Shown here: positions 1 through 6,506 of the stretch, piece by piece
Position numbering within the stretch: the stretch's first letter is position 1
Layout of the letters: every line of letters starts with the position of its first letter
DNA from: Alphaproteobacteria bacterium
Lineage (GTDB): Bacteria; Pseudomonadota; Alphaproteobacteria; RF32; CAG-239
Reading direction: 5' to 3'
Assembly: GCA_016283295.1 (NCBI GenBank)
Contig: JAEEMQ010000008.1
Coordinates: 1 to 35,766, forward strand
DNA length: 35,766 bases
Translations under genes and position numbers: made by a program
The notes under the pieces: model-generated
Database searches by the model: none
Told to the model about the DNA's origin: nothing
The model's input: only the letters and a program-made list of their open reading frames with translations

Positions 1-22
1 GTTATGCATGATATCTTGAAGA

Positions 23-53
23 TTCTCTGAAATTACAGAGAGTTTTGTTTTTT
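23..53 (+). terminator. Possible intrinsic terminator for a plus-strand gene entering from the left
   Basis: A 6-bp perfect stem (24-29 with 36-41, extendable by a G-T pair) encloses a 6-base loop and is followed on the plus strand by an interrupted T tract at 43-53. On the minus strand there is no T tract after the hairpin, so it would act on plus-strand transcripts arriving from outside the window. The hairpin overlaps the stop codon of the minus-strand reading frame at 33-35. The stem is short, so this is tentative. Confidence 0.4.
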
Positions 54-403
54 GGATTGTTCAATAACCGACAACGAAGCCGCGGCATCGGCATCGCGCT
101 GATTCTTACGCTCGTCGGCGAGTCTTTCCGGCACATCGTTGCGAGCGTTCTGTGCGGATTCTTTGACTTTTTCTTTCTTATCTTCCTGAATCACAAACAA
201 ATTGAGGCTGGTTGCGTTGTCTGACTTTACCTTTTTATTTTGTTCTTCACGCTGATATGTTTTGACCTTGTTGGTTTCTTCTTCATAAGCAATTTTGTTT
301 TTGAGAATATCCTCGGCCTGTCGCTTTTTCTTTTGATTGTTTTCATAATAAACTTTTTGCGGCGGTTCTTTCGGATAAACCTTGCGGAAGTTGTGGTGCC
401 ATT
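33..403 (-). pseudogene. Frameshifted Lys/Glu-rich gene, about 123 codons
   Basis: A stop-free frame of 122 codons runs on the minus strand from 401 down to a TAA at 35-33. It is rich in Lys, Glu, Gln and Asn and looks like coding sequence. It has no start codon of its own near its beginning. However, an ATG at 403-401 overlaps the stop of the upstream gene (TAATG) and has a GGAG Shine-Dalgarno 8 bases before it. That ATG is in a different frame, which stops after 19 codons. Removing one C from the CC at about 397-398 would join the ATG to the long frame, giving a start reading MAHNFRKVYP. The simplest reading is a translationally coupled second gene broken by a one-base insertion, either real or a sequencing error. 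The product is probably helical and charged, and its function is not recognised. Alternatively, the frame could be a C-terminal extension of the 413-aa protein reached by readthrough of its TAA. Confidence 0.55.
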
Positions 404-1643
404 AGAAATACTCCAAAAATACCGACGGAAAGGCCGAAATCAACATCTGGTCCATGGTGCGCGGTTGCGTCAACTCATAGGCGCGGGCCACCATCAGCCG
501 CCGCGTATGCTCGATAAATCGCTCCATCTTTTTCTTGCTTTTATCGGTAGGACGGCCCAGACGATACTCACACATTTCAATCAGGCGGTTGATAATCGGG
601 TCGCTCCCGTCCATAGCCATCTGGCGCAGAATCTTCAGCATTTTCTGCATATTGGCGCTCTTATTCCAAAAAGCGCGTATGGTCTTGGCCTGAATGCCGT
701 CAAACCCCATTGCCCGCAGATTTTCCATACCGCCGGCTTCCTGTATCATCTCGTCAACAAAGTCGTAAAGCGCATCCCAGTTGATGGCACCGCTTGAATA
801 CAACAGCTCTTTGCAGCGGCCGTTCTTTAATTCTTTTAAGGCGTGCTTGACAATCGGAAAATCGGCAATTTGGATATCTTCACCCTGCAACAGCAAAAAC
901 AGCTGAGAAGAAGATGTATCCAAAATAAAATCTTCAATAGCTTCGGTTTCGCCGAACAAAAACGCTCGCAAATACAAATAAACATAGGCAAACACGCTGG
1001 AATGCACCGAGCGCAACATACCGATACTGCGTAGGGTGATTTTGTAGCGGTCGCGGAAATCCAGCAGATATTTGAGCCGTTCCTCGCCTTTAAAACTCTG
1101 GCGAATAGTTTGGTAACGAAAGCCGAATTTGCGCATCTGCGTCGGATACATTTTTTTGAAATGTAGCGCCATGGCCCATTCACGTACCATAGAATAAATC
1201 GAAAATATCGGGTCGCGGGAATAGCCGGTAATAACCGTGGCAGCCACTCCGTCGTAACCTAAAAAGTAAGGCTCCATGTGCGTACAACAAGCGTTTTTGC
1301 GAAACTCGGAATCCAAATACATTACGTATTGCTCGACATCTTCGTCGGTCATACCCCAAGCGGCAAAATCGGCCTCCAAATCCTGCGCCATACGCTTATA
1401 ATCAAGCTGAATTATCAGATTATCGCCGCGCTCGGTATAGCCGTCGACATATTCATCGTAATAAATGTTCTGAAAAGCATATTCTTCATCGTCATAATAG
1501 GCTTTGAAATCGCCCAAATCGTCGGCGATAAATTCCTTGACATCATCAATGTAAGCCGGCTCATACACCTGTGTTTTCAAGTAGTGTATGGCATCTTCTT
1601 CCAACTGTTGCTTGCTGTATCTTAAATCCGAAAATCGCAGCAT
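402..1643 (-). CDS. Hypothetical protein, 413 aa
   Basis: This is an ATG-started gene with a GAGG Shine-Dalgarno 9 bases upstream and a plausible promoter further upstream. I do not recognise the family. There is no signal peptide and no clear membrane segment, so it is probably cytoplasmic. The first 120 residues are acidic and Tyr/Asp-rich. The middle (about 150-260) alternates basic and hydrophobic helices. The C-terminal 90 residues are basic and look alpha-helical. Its TAA stop overlaps the ATG of a second, apparently frameshifted gene (TAATG), so the two probably form a small operon. The same frame stays open for 122 codons beyond the stop, which makes the true 3' end worth checking. 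It diverges from the 102-aa gene at 1822, with two promoters between them. Coding status is secure from length, codon use and signals; function is unknown. Confidence 0.85.
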   Translation of the reverse strand: MLRFSDLRYSKQQLEEDAIHYLKTQVYEPAYIDDVKEFIADDLGDFKAYYDDEEYAFQNIYYDEYVDGYTERGDNLIIQLDYKRMAQDLEADFAAWGMTDEDVEQYVMYLDSEFRKNACCTHMEPYFLGYDGVAATVITGYSRDPIFSIYSMVREWAMALHFKKMYPTQMRKFGFRYQTIRQSFKGEERLKYLLDFRDRYKITLRSIGMLRSVHSSVFAYVYLYLRAFLFGETEAIEDFILDTSSSQLFLLLQGEDIQIADFPIVKHALKELKNGRCKELLYSSGAINWDALYDFVDEMIQEAGGMENLRAMGFDGIQAKTIRAFWNKSANMQKMLKILRQMAMDGSDPIINRLIEMCEYRLGRPTDKSKKKMERFIEHTRRLMVARAYELTQPRTMDQMLISAFPSVFLEYF

Positions 1644-1669
1644 TTTTCGTTACCTCACATCGTATTCTC

Positions 1670-1697
1670 AGTATATCCGAATATTTCGTCAAGTCAA
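1670..1697 (-). promoter_or_regulatory. Sigma70-type promoter of the 413-aa gene
   Basis: On the minus strand TTGACT (1697-1692) and TATACT (1675-1670) are separated by 16 bases; each hexamer matches 5 of 6 consensus bases. Transcription would start about 20 bases before the ATG at 1643. It lies back to back with the promoter at 1766-1793. Confidence 0.6.
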
Positions 1698-1742
1698 TAA
1701 AAAACCGTTGCCGCCGGCAATAGTCGTTTATAACCGTATTTT

Positions 1743-1765
1743 GCGGCTCAAATGCCTTAAGCCGC
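1743..1765. repeat. Inverted repeat between two divergent promoters
   Basis: GCGGCT at 1743-1748 and AGCCGC at 1760-1765 form a perfect 6-bp palindrome arm around an 11-base centre that adds two more A-T pairs. It abuts the -35 box at 1766 and lies between the divergent promoters of the 413-aa and 102-aa genes. It could be an operator for a dimeric regulator or an RNA hairpin in a leader; nothing seen decides between these. Confidence 0.4.
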
Positions 1766-1793
1766 TTGACATTAAATTATTATATGCTATTAT
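1766..1793 (+). promoter_or_regulatory. Strong consensus-like promoter of the 102-aa gene
   Basis: A perfect TTGACA at 1766-1771 is followed after 16 bases by TATTAT at 1788-1793. The TG one base before the -10 box makes it an extended -10 promoter. The start point would be near 1800, giving a leader of about 20 bases before the ATG at 1822. It is among the best sigma70-like promoters in the window. Confidence 0.7.
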
Positions 1794-1821
1794 TATCGAC
1801 AAATTTTATCATTAGCAAATT

Positions 1822-2130
1822 ATGAAGATATTTATCAAAACCATTGATGAAAATGTTTCGGACTATGTCACGGTATCGTTAGCAATGGACGAAGACGGAA
1901 TGAAATATTCCATAAGTGACAGCCGAACCGGCGAGACAACGGAAGAACGCAAGCTTGATATCGGGGTTCCCAACATTTGCCGACGGGAGATTAAGCGCCG
2001 CTTTATCCCTAATGTGGACGGCAAAACGGGTACTTTACCCAAGTATCAGGTTATATCTCCGGAGCTCGAAGAATTTATCTGTGACTGCTGGAACACCATT
2101 TTTTATCAGGAGCCGCAGTTACTGCCTTAA
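1822..2130 (+). CDS. Hypothetical protein, 102 aa
   Basis: This is a single-gene transcription unit with a strong promoter just upstream and a perfect hairpin terminator just downstream. The protein begins with a beta-rich stretch (MKIFIKTIDE), continues with polar Asp/Glu/Thr-rich residues, and has three cysteines: one at about residue 53 (NICRRE) and two near the C terminus (FICDCW). I do not recognise a family, and there is no signal peptide or membrane helix. The upstream region has no clear Shine-Dalgarno (AGCAAATT before the ATG), so translation may be weak or the leader may be short. Compactness, dedicated regulatory sites and alphaproteobacterial-looking codon use make it a real gene of unknown role. 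Confidence 0.75.
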   Translation: MKIFIKTIDENVSDYVTVSLAMDEDGMKYSISDSRTGETTEERKLDIGVPNICRREIKRRFIPNVDGKTGTLPKYQVISPELEEFICDCWNTIFYQEPQLLP

Positions 2131-2134
2131 TTAA

Positions 2135-2168
2135 TAAAAAAACACCGATTTCGAATCGGTGTTTTTTT
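2135..2168. terminator. Bidirectional intrinsic terminator
   Basis: A near-perfect hairpin with an AAAAAA-CACCGATT arm, a 3-base loop and the complementary AATCGGTG-TTTTTTT arm sits between convergent genes ending at 2130 and 2170. A tracts and T tracts flank it symmetrically, so it should stop transcription in both directions. Confidence 0.9.
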
Positions 2169-2169
2169 A

Positions 2170-2985
2170 TTAAATGAGTGTTGATAACGTATCCTTCAGC
2201 AAATTGTTCTTTGCCCCTACCAAAGTCTTCCCCTTGCAATGGTCGATATACCATCTCAGCGTTTTCATAACGCCGTCAATACGCGACCTCAGCAGGTTGT
2301 AGCGTGTTTCGCAGCGGAAGGGAACGTCATCGTCTTCGGTGATAACCTGGACATGGATGTTTTCTTCGTTTTTTTCCATCGAGGTAATCTTCATAAAACC
2401 GTAATGCACGTAGCCGCAAGTCAACGTACAACCGTCCTGGCGATATACTTTGGTATGCTCGCCGAGCACCTCATTGAGCTGATAAGCCCAGTACAGCCAT
2501 TGGTTGAAGTTGACGTAGCGCTCGGTGTTATAAAGCACGTCAATGTGAATACGCTTAACATCATGAGCCAGATATTCGGAAAGCACCTTCAGATGATTAA
2601 CCATCGATACCTTAATAACCGAAAATTCCGGTATCAGTATCAACGGCGCGGAAGAATTTTGCGACAAACCGCGAGAATTTTCCAACACGTGGCATCTTTC
2701 TTCTCCGAAAATGGTTTGCATAATCGCCGGCATTTCGTAATCACGATAGAATTTTGCTCGTTCGAACATCTTGTCGGAAACACCGAAATCCAACACCAGA
2801 GAGGGATTGATGCCGTGGCTGAGAACTTGCTCGAGATTCTGAAACTCTCCCTTAATCAAGTCTTTGCGCGGATAGCGGTCATCTACCTTGAAAATAACCT
2901 TGTACTCCGAAGGATACTTTTCCAAAACGGAAATCACACCCTGTCCCAGAGAGCTTAAAGCCCCCACGATTCCTAAATAATTCAT
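2170..2985 (-). CDS. DapB-like Rossmann-fold protein lacking the catalytic motif
   Basis: The layout resembles 4-hydroxy-tetrahydrodipicolinate reductase (DapB, lysine/DAP pathway), with 271 aa against the usual 240-270. An N-terminal glycine loop is visible (GIVGALSSLGQG, residues 5-16). It is followed by a VLDFGV strand (about 64-69) like the conserved DFS/T segment, and by IPEFS (118-122) like the PNFS segment. The family's signature HHxxKxDAPSGT should fall at about residues 150-165. Here that stretch reads LYNTERYVNFNQW, so the catalytic His, Lys and substrate-binding SGT are missing. It therefore probably does not catalyse the DapB reaction; a redox-sensing or other NAD(P)-binding role is conceivable. 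I place the start at the ATG at 2985; a TTG at 2991 is in frame. Neither has a clear Shine-Dalgarno. Confidence 0.7.
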   Translation of the reverse strand: MNYLGIVGALSSLGQGVISVLEKYPSEYKVIFKVDDRYPRKDLIKGEFQNLEQVLSHGINPSLVLDFGVSDKMFERAKFYRDYEMPAIMQTIFGEERCHVLENSRGLSQNSSAPLILIPEFSVIKVSMVNHLKVLSEYLAHDVKRIHIDVLYNTERYVNFNQWLYWAYQLNEVLGEHTKVYRQDGCTLTCGYVHYGFMKITSMEKNEENIHVQVITEDDDVPFRCETRYNLLRSRIDGVMKTLRWYIDHCKGKTLVGAKNNLLKDTLSTLI

Positions 2986-3023
2986 AGGCAATGAGATATT
3001 TTAATAATTCGACTTTGAGTAAA

Positions 3024-3052
3024 GGCATATCACTTTATCCTTTGATTGTCAA
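3024..3052 (-). promoter_or_regulatory. Possible promoter of the DapB-like gene
   Basis: A perfect TTGACA (3052-3047) is followed after 17 bases by TATGCC (3029-3024), a poor -10 box. The AAAGGA in the spacer also looks like a Shine-Dalgarno for an ATG at 3028, which opens a short out-of-frame ORF. Which of the two is functional is unclear. Confidence 0.35.
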
Positions 3053-3067
3053 CGGATAAATCCCGAA

Positions 3068-3099
3068 ATAAAATCAACGGCCGCCGAAAAGGCAGCCGT
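3068..3099 (-). terminator. Intrinsic terminator of rpmF-plsX-fabH
   Basis: On the minus strand, about 40 bases after the fabH stop, a GC-rich 9-bp stem (3099-3091 with 3085-3077, one G-T pair) has a TTTTC loop and is followed by TGATTTTATTT. It ends the three-gene unit before the DapB-like gene. Confidence 0.65.
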
Positions 3100-3137
3100 C
3101 AAATCAAACATCAATTAAGTTATGGCAAAAGGCCGAA

Positions 3138-4112
3138 TTAAAGGCGTACAACCGCGCCGCCCCAAGTGAATCCGGCACCCATGGCGGTCAAAACAAGTAA
3201 ATTGCCTTTGTGAATTTTACCCGATTCGATATTTTCGGATATGGCTAACGGAATAGACGCGGCGGAAGTGTTACCGTGATGGTCAACCGCCACAATGACT
3301 TTTTCTTTCGGCATTTCCAAATGCTCGCCCACACCGTCGATAATGCGGATATTGGCCTGATGCGGCACCAGCCAATCAATATCATCTTTATTGACCTGAG
3401 CCTTTTTCATCGCGGTTTCGGCCGCCTCGGAAAGGCTGACTACGGCGTGTTTGAAAACTTCTTTGCCGTTCATCTGTACAAAGCCGGCATTTTGGGTAGT
3501 GGAAACACCGCCGGTGGTATATAAATTGTCATATTGGCTGCCGTCGGCATAAATGCAGGTACTGAGCACTCCGGTATCGGCACTGTTGCCGGCACCTTCA
3601 CAAGCGCGCAACACGGCAGCGCCGGCGCCGTCGCCAAACAAAACGCAAGTGTTGCGATCGGTCCAATCCACAATTTTAGAAAGACGTTCCGCTCCGATGA
3701 TTACGGCAGTTTTTACCTGTCCCAAACGAATCATGTTGTCGGCCAAGGTCAGGGCATATACAAAACCGGAACAGGCCGCGGAAATATCAAAAGCCGGAGT
3801 ACCCGCCTTAACGCCGATAATTTTGCCGACTTTGATGGCACTCGACGGAGTAGTGTTATCCGGAGTCACCGAAGCTAAAATGATTAAATCAACATCCTGC
3901 GGAGAGATTTTTGCCTGTTGCAGAGCCGCCGAAGCCGCTTTTGCCGCCATCTCCGCCGTGGTTTCGTCTTCGGCAATATGCCGGCTGCGAATGCCGGTGC
4001 GAGTCCGAATCCACTCGTCGCTGGTTTCCACCATTTGCGACAAATCGTCATTAGTTAAGATTTTTTTCGGCAGATAGTGCCCGAAGCCGATAAATTCGCT
4101 TCTAATAAACAT
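3138..4112 (-). CDS. fabH: 3-oxoacyl-[ACP] synthase III
   Basis: KAS III condenses acetyl-CoA with malonyl-ACP to start type II fatty-acid synthesis in the cytoplasm. The 324-aa protein has the family's usual length. The nucleophile is Cys114 in SAACSGF, and the His-Asn pair follows as His251 (PHQANIRI) and Asn281 (HHGNTSAAS). The GDGAGAAVL segment (160-168) and C-terminal GAGFTWGGAV are also typical. The ATG start overlaps the end of plsX by 11 bases, so translation is probably coupled. The order rpmF-plsX-fabH is a common bacterial arrangement linking lipid initiation with ribosome synthesis. All key residues are intact. Confidence 0.97.
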   Translation of the reverse strand: MFIRSEFIGFGHYLPKKILTNDDLSQMVETSDEWIRTRTGIRSRHIAEDETTAEMAAKAASAALQQAKISPQDVDLIILASVTPDNTTPSSAIKVGKIIGVKAGTPAFDISAACSGFVYALTLADNMIRLGQVKTAVIIGAERLSKIVDWTDRNTCVLFGDGAGAAVLRACEGAGNSADTGVLSTCIYADGSQYDNLYTTGGVSTTQNAGFVQMNGKEVFKHAVVSLSEAAETAMKKAQVNKDDIDWLVPHQANIRIIDGVGEHLEMPKEKVIVAVDHHGNTSAASIPLAISENIESGKIHKGNLLVLTAMGAGFTWGGAVVRL

Positions 4113-5166
4113 CGTATAAAATATCCTGCGATAACTCGTCTAAATCAACGTGTTCAACTTCATCTCGTATGGTCTGAACAAAGTTCTGGCGCACCAACTT
4201 TGAGGCATTGTCAATCGCATACGAAAAACCGAGAGCATCGGTACCGCCGTGGCTTTTAACCGACAAACCGTTGAGCCCGACAAACATGGCTCCGTTATAT
4301 TTACGCGGATCCATTTGTTTTTTCAAAGCCATAACGGCCGGCAACAAAAACGGCAGACCGATTTTGGCCCAAATCGATTTTTTGATGGTCGATTTCAACA
4401 TACCGGAAATCAACTTTGCCGTGCCTTCCATGGTTTTTAAGGCAATATTGCCGGTAAAACCGTCGGAAACAACCACATCGGCATAACCTTCGCCGATTTG
4501 GTGCGGTTCGATATAGCCGATAAAGTTCAAATCAAGGTGCGTACTCTTAATCATCTTCGCCGCCTGATGAATTTCCTCGCGGCCCTTCATTTCTTCGGCC
4601 CCGATATTCAAAAGGGCAATGCGCGGGCGCTCGATTTCCAGCGTGTGCTTGGCCAGGATATTGCCGATAATGGCAAATTCCGCCAGGTTGACGGCGCTGC
4701 ATTCGGTGTTTGCACCCAAATCAAGCATAACACACATACCGTTCTTATGCGGAATATCGGTGCAAATAGCCGGACGATGAATACGTTGAATGGTTTTCAA
4801 AATCATTTTGGAGATAGCCATTAAGGCGCCGGTATTTCCGGCGGACATAACGGCCGCGGCTTCGCCTTTGCGCACGGCATCAATAGCCATATACATACTG
4901 GTATTTTTGTTGCGAATAACCTGTGACGGTTTATCTTCGTTGCGCACAAACTCCGAGGTGTGAATAACTTTACAATAGCTGTTCATTTGCGGAAAACGCT
5001 TCAGATCGGCATTGATTTTTTCTTCATCGCCGAACAACAAAAATTTAATATCGGGATTGTTCTTATGCGCCAGATTAATCCCTTCTACTACGATACGAGG
5101 GGAATTATCTCCCCCCATTGCATCGACCGATATGACCAGATTATTTTCAGACAAAACCTGCTCCAT
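4102..5166 (-). CDS. plsX: Phosphate acyltransferase PlsX
   Basis: PlsX converts acyl-ACP to acyl-phosphate, the donor for PlsY in glycerol-3-phosphate acylation, and so feeds phospholipid synthesis at the membrane surface. The 354-aa protein carries the N-terminal family signature ISVDAMGGDNSP (about 12-23), MSAGNTGALM (about 107-116) and the C-terminal YNGAMFVGLNG and KSHGGTDA segments. It has no membrane-spanning helix, as expected for this peripheral enzyme. It lies 22 bases after rpmF and overlaps fabH by 11 bases, indicating one transcript. The start is ATG. Nothing is missing or unusual. Confidence 0.96.
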   Translation of the reverse strand: MEQVLSENNLVISVDAMGGDNSPRIVVEGINLAHKNNPDIKFLLFGDEEKINADLKRFPQMNSYCKVIHTSEFVRNEDKPSQVIRNKNTSMYMAIDAVRKGEAAAVMSAGNTGALMAISKMILKTIQRIHRPAICTDIPHKNGMCVMLDLGANTECSAVNLAEFAIIGNILAKHTLEIERPRIALLNIGAEEMKGREEIHQAAKMIKSTHLDLNFIGYIEPHQIGEGYADVVVSDGFTGNIALKTMEGTAKLISGMLKSTIKKSIWAKIGLPFLLPAVMALKKQMDPRKYNGAMFVGLNGLSVKSHGGTDALGFSYAIDNASKLVRQNFVQTIRDEVEHVDLDELSQDILYDVY

Positions 5167-5188
5167 ATAAAAAATTAGTTCTTAAAAG

Positions 5189-5374
5189 TTATTTTGCAAC
5201 TTTTTGCGCAACAACTTCTTTGCTGTCATATTGTCCGCATTTCGGGCAAACATGATGCGGTCTTTTCAATTCGCCGCAGTTCGGGCATTCCTGATAAGCG
5301 TTCGGAGTGAGCGCATCATGAGAACGACGCATATCGCGACGAGATTTTGATACTTTTTTCTTAGGTGTAGCCAT
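5189..5374 (-). CDS. rpmF: 50S ribosomal protein L32
   Basis: This 61-aa protein has the L32 N terminus ([20 protein letters not shown]), which inserts into 23S rRNA. It also has a zinc ribbon with Cys30/Cys33 and Cys43/Cys46 (CxxC-9-CxxC), so it is the zinc-binding C+ form. It is the first gene of rpmF-plsX-fabH, preceded by an AGAG-type Shine-Dalgarno and a candidate promoter at 5420-5448. No yceD homologue, often found just upstream in other proteobacteria, is present here. Confidence 0.97.
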   Translation of the reverse strand: MATPKKKVSKSRRDMRRSHDALTPNAYQECPNCGELKRPHHVCPKCGQYDSKEVVAQKVAK

Positions 5375-5419
5375 TTTATTTCTCTTTTAGTTAATTAATT
5401 ACACAAACATTCGGCGCAT

Positions 5420-5448
5420 TAAATAGCATACTTTTATTTAAAAAGCAA
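5420..5448 (-). promoter_or_regulatory. Candidate promoter of rpmF-plsX-fabH
   Basis: Minus strand: TTGCTT (5448-5443), 17-base spacer, TATTTA (5425-5420), with an extended TGC directly before the -10 box. Transcription would start about 40 bases upstream of rpmF. Confidence 0.45.
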
Positions 5449-5541
5449 GCAAAATAACGCGACCGAACAATTATGCTTCCTTTTATATACATTTTTTCGG
5501 ATTTGCAAGCATTTTTTTCGCTTTTTTGCATTATTTTAGAG

Positions 5542-5562
5542 ATAAGCCGCAAAAAGGCTTAT
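5542..5562. repeat. Inverted repeat in the rpmF / secreted-protein gap
   Basis: ATAAGCC and GGCTTAT form a perfect 7-bp stem around a 7-base loop, about 45 bases after the stop of the minus-strand gene ending at 5605. There is no T tract on either strand, so it is at best a weak terminator or an RNA-stabilising hairpin. The rest of 5375-5604 is AT-rich with no recognisable gene. Confidence 0.35.
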
Positions 5563-5604
5563 GCCAATATTATAATAAGTGAGCATGATTTAGCGAAAAG
5601 AGCC

Positions 5605-6366
5605 TTATTTCAGCTTGTTCCAACCGGATTTTTGCGGCTGTTGTTGCGGTTGCGGCTGAGTTTCTTCCGGCGCATCGTTACCCCATTTTTTGCGCGGGGC
5701 ACTGGTCGGCGCACTCAGACGGATCATTTCTTTTTGCGCTTGCGTTTGCGGTTGGCCGTTAGCAACCATTTGTCCGAGCAAAGCCGGAGAATAGAATTTT
5801 TCTTCCAGTTTGGAATATGCACCGACAATCTGCTCAACAATCTTGCTGCCCGGTGTGGCATTCAAAATTACCGTATCGCTGCCGTGGAAAAAGGTCAGCG
5901 ACGGACACGGATACGAGAGTAAAACATCGGTGTGGTCCAAACCGTAAATATAGCGCAACATCACTTTTGGCGCAATTTCGCAGTTGGAAACGCTGTTAGA
6001 ATAAATTATGCTGCTTTGAAACAGATTGTCTTTGATGAGTTTTTGCCCGACACTCGAAAGCTCGCCGCAAGAACCTTTAATCGCCAAATCATCCATGGTA
6101 TATCCGTCATAACCTTGCGGTTTATATTCTACGGTATAACAATGAACTTTCTCCGCCTTGTTGATATTGCGTGCGGCCGCGGCCGGAATTTTGCGTTCCA
6201 AAAAGTCGGACAAAGTGCTTTTGGCAGCATTGGATTGCGGAATGTTTTGAATATCCTCGCCCAAAAGGTCATCGGCAGAATCGCCGAATATATCCGTTTC
6301 TTGCGCGCCGGCGGTACCAAAGGGCAAAATGCCGGCAATTAAAGCGATTAAATATAATTTTTTCAT
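5605..6366 (-). CDS. Exported hypothetical protein with four cysteines
   Basis: The 253-aa product begins with a clear Sec signal peptide (MKKLYLIALIAGILPFGTAGA, likely cut after AGA at about residue 21), so the mature protein should be periplasmic. The mature part has exactly four cysteines, at 76, 100, 129 and 154, which could form two disulfides. It ends in a Pro/Gln-rich tail (about 237-246) and a basic KSGWNKLK terminus. I do not recognise the family. The start is supported by an AAGGAA Shine-Dalgarno about 8 bases before the ATG. It is transcribed divergently from mraY. That position hints at an envelope role, but this is only context. Confidence 0.85.
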   Translation of the reverse strand: MKKLYLIALIAGILPFGTAGAQETDIFGDSADDLLGEDIQNIPQSNAAKSTLSDFLERKIPAAAARNINKAEKVHCYTVEYKPQGYDGYTMDDLAIKGSCGELSSVGQKLIKDNLFQSSIIYSNSVSNCEIAPKVMLRYIYGLDHTDVLLSYPCPSLTFFHGSDTVILNATPGSKIVEQIVGAYSKLEEKFYSPALLGQMVANGQPQTQAQKEMIRLSAPTSAPRKKWGNDAPEETQPQPQQQPQKSGWNKLK

Positions 6367-6377
6367 ACTCGTTTCCT

Positions 6378-6405
6378 TTGTTAAAACGCATTATTAATGT
6401 ATAAT
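6378..6405 (+). promoter_or_regulatory. Candidate promoter of the mraY-ftsZ cluster
   Basis: A perfect TATAAT at 6400-6405 is preceded after 16 bases by TTGTTA at 6378-6383. The leader to the mraY ATG would be about 95 bases and AT-rich. As this is the only visible strong start upstream of mraY, it probably drives the whole division cluster. Confidence 0.55.
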
Positions 6406-6506
6406 AGTAAAATTCCCGTAAATTTAAACCAAAAATATCACTTTTTTAAGACTTATTTTAGATATTCGGTTTAAACTTAAGCAAAATATTTAAGGAGACT
6501 ACGAAT

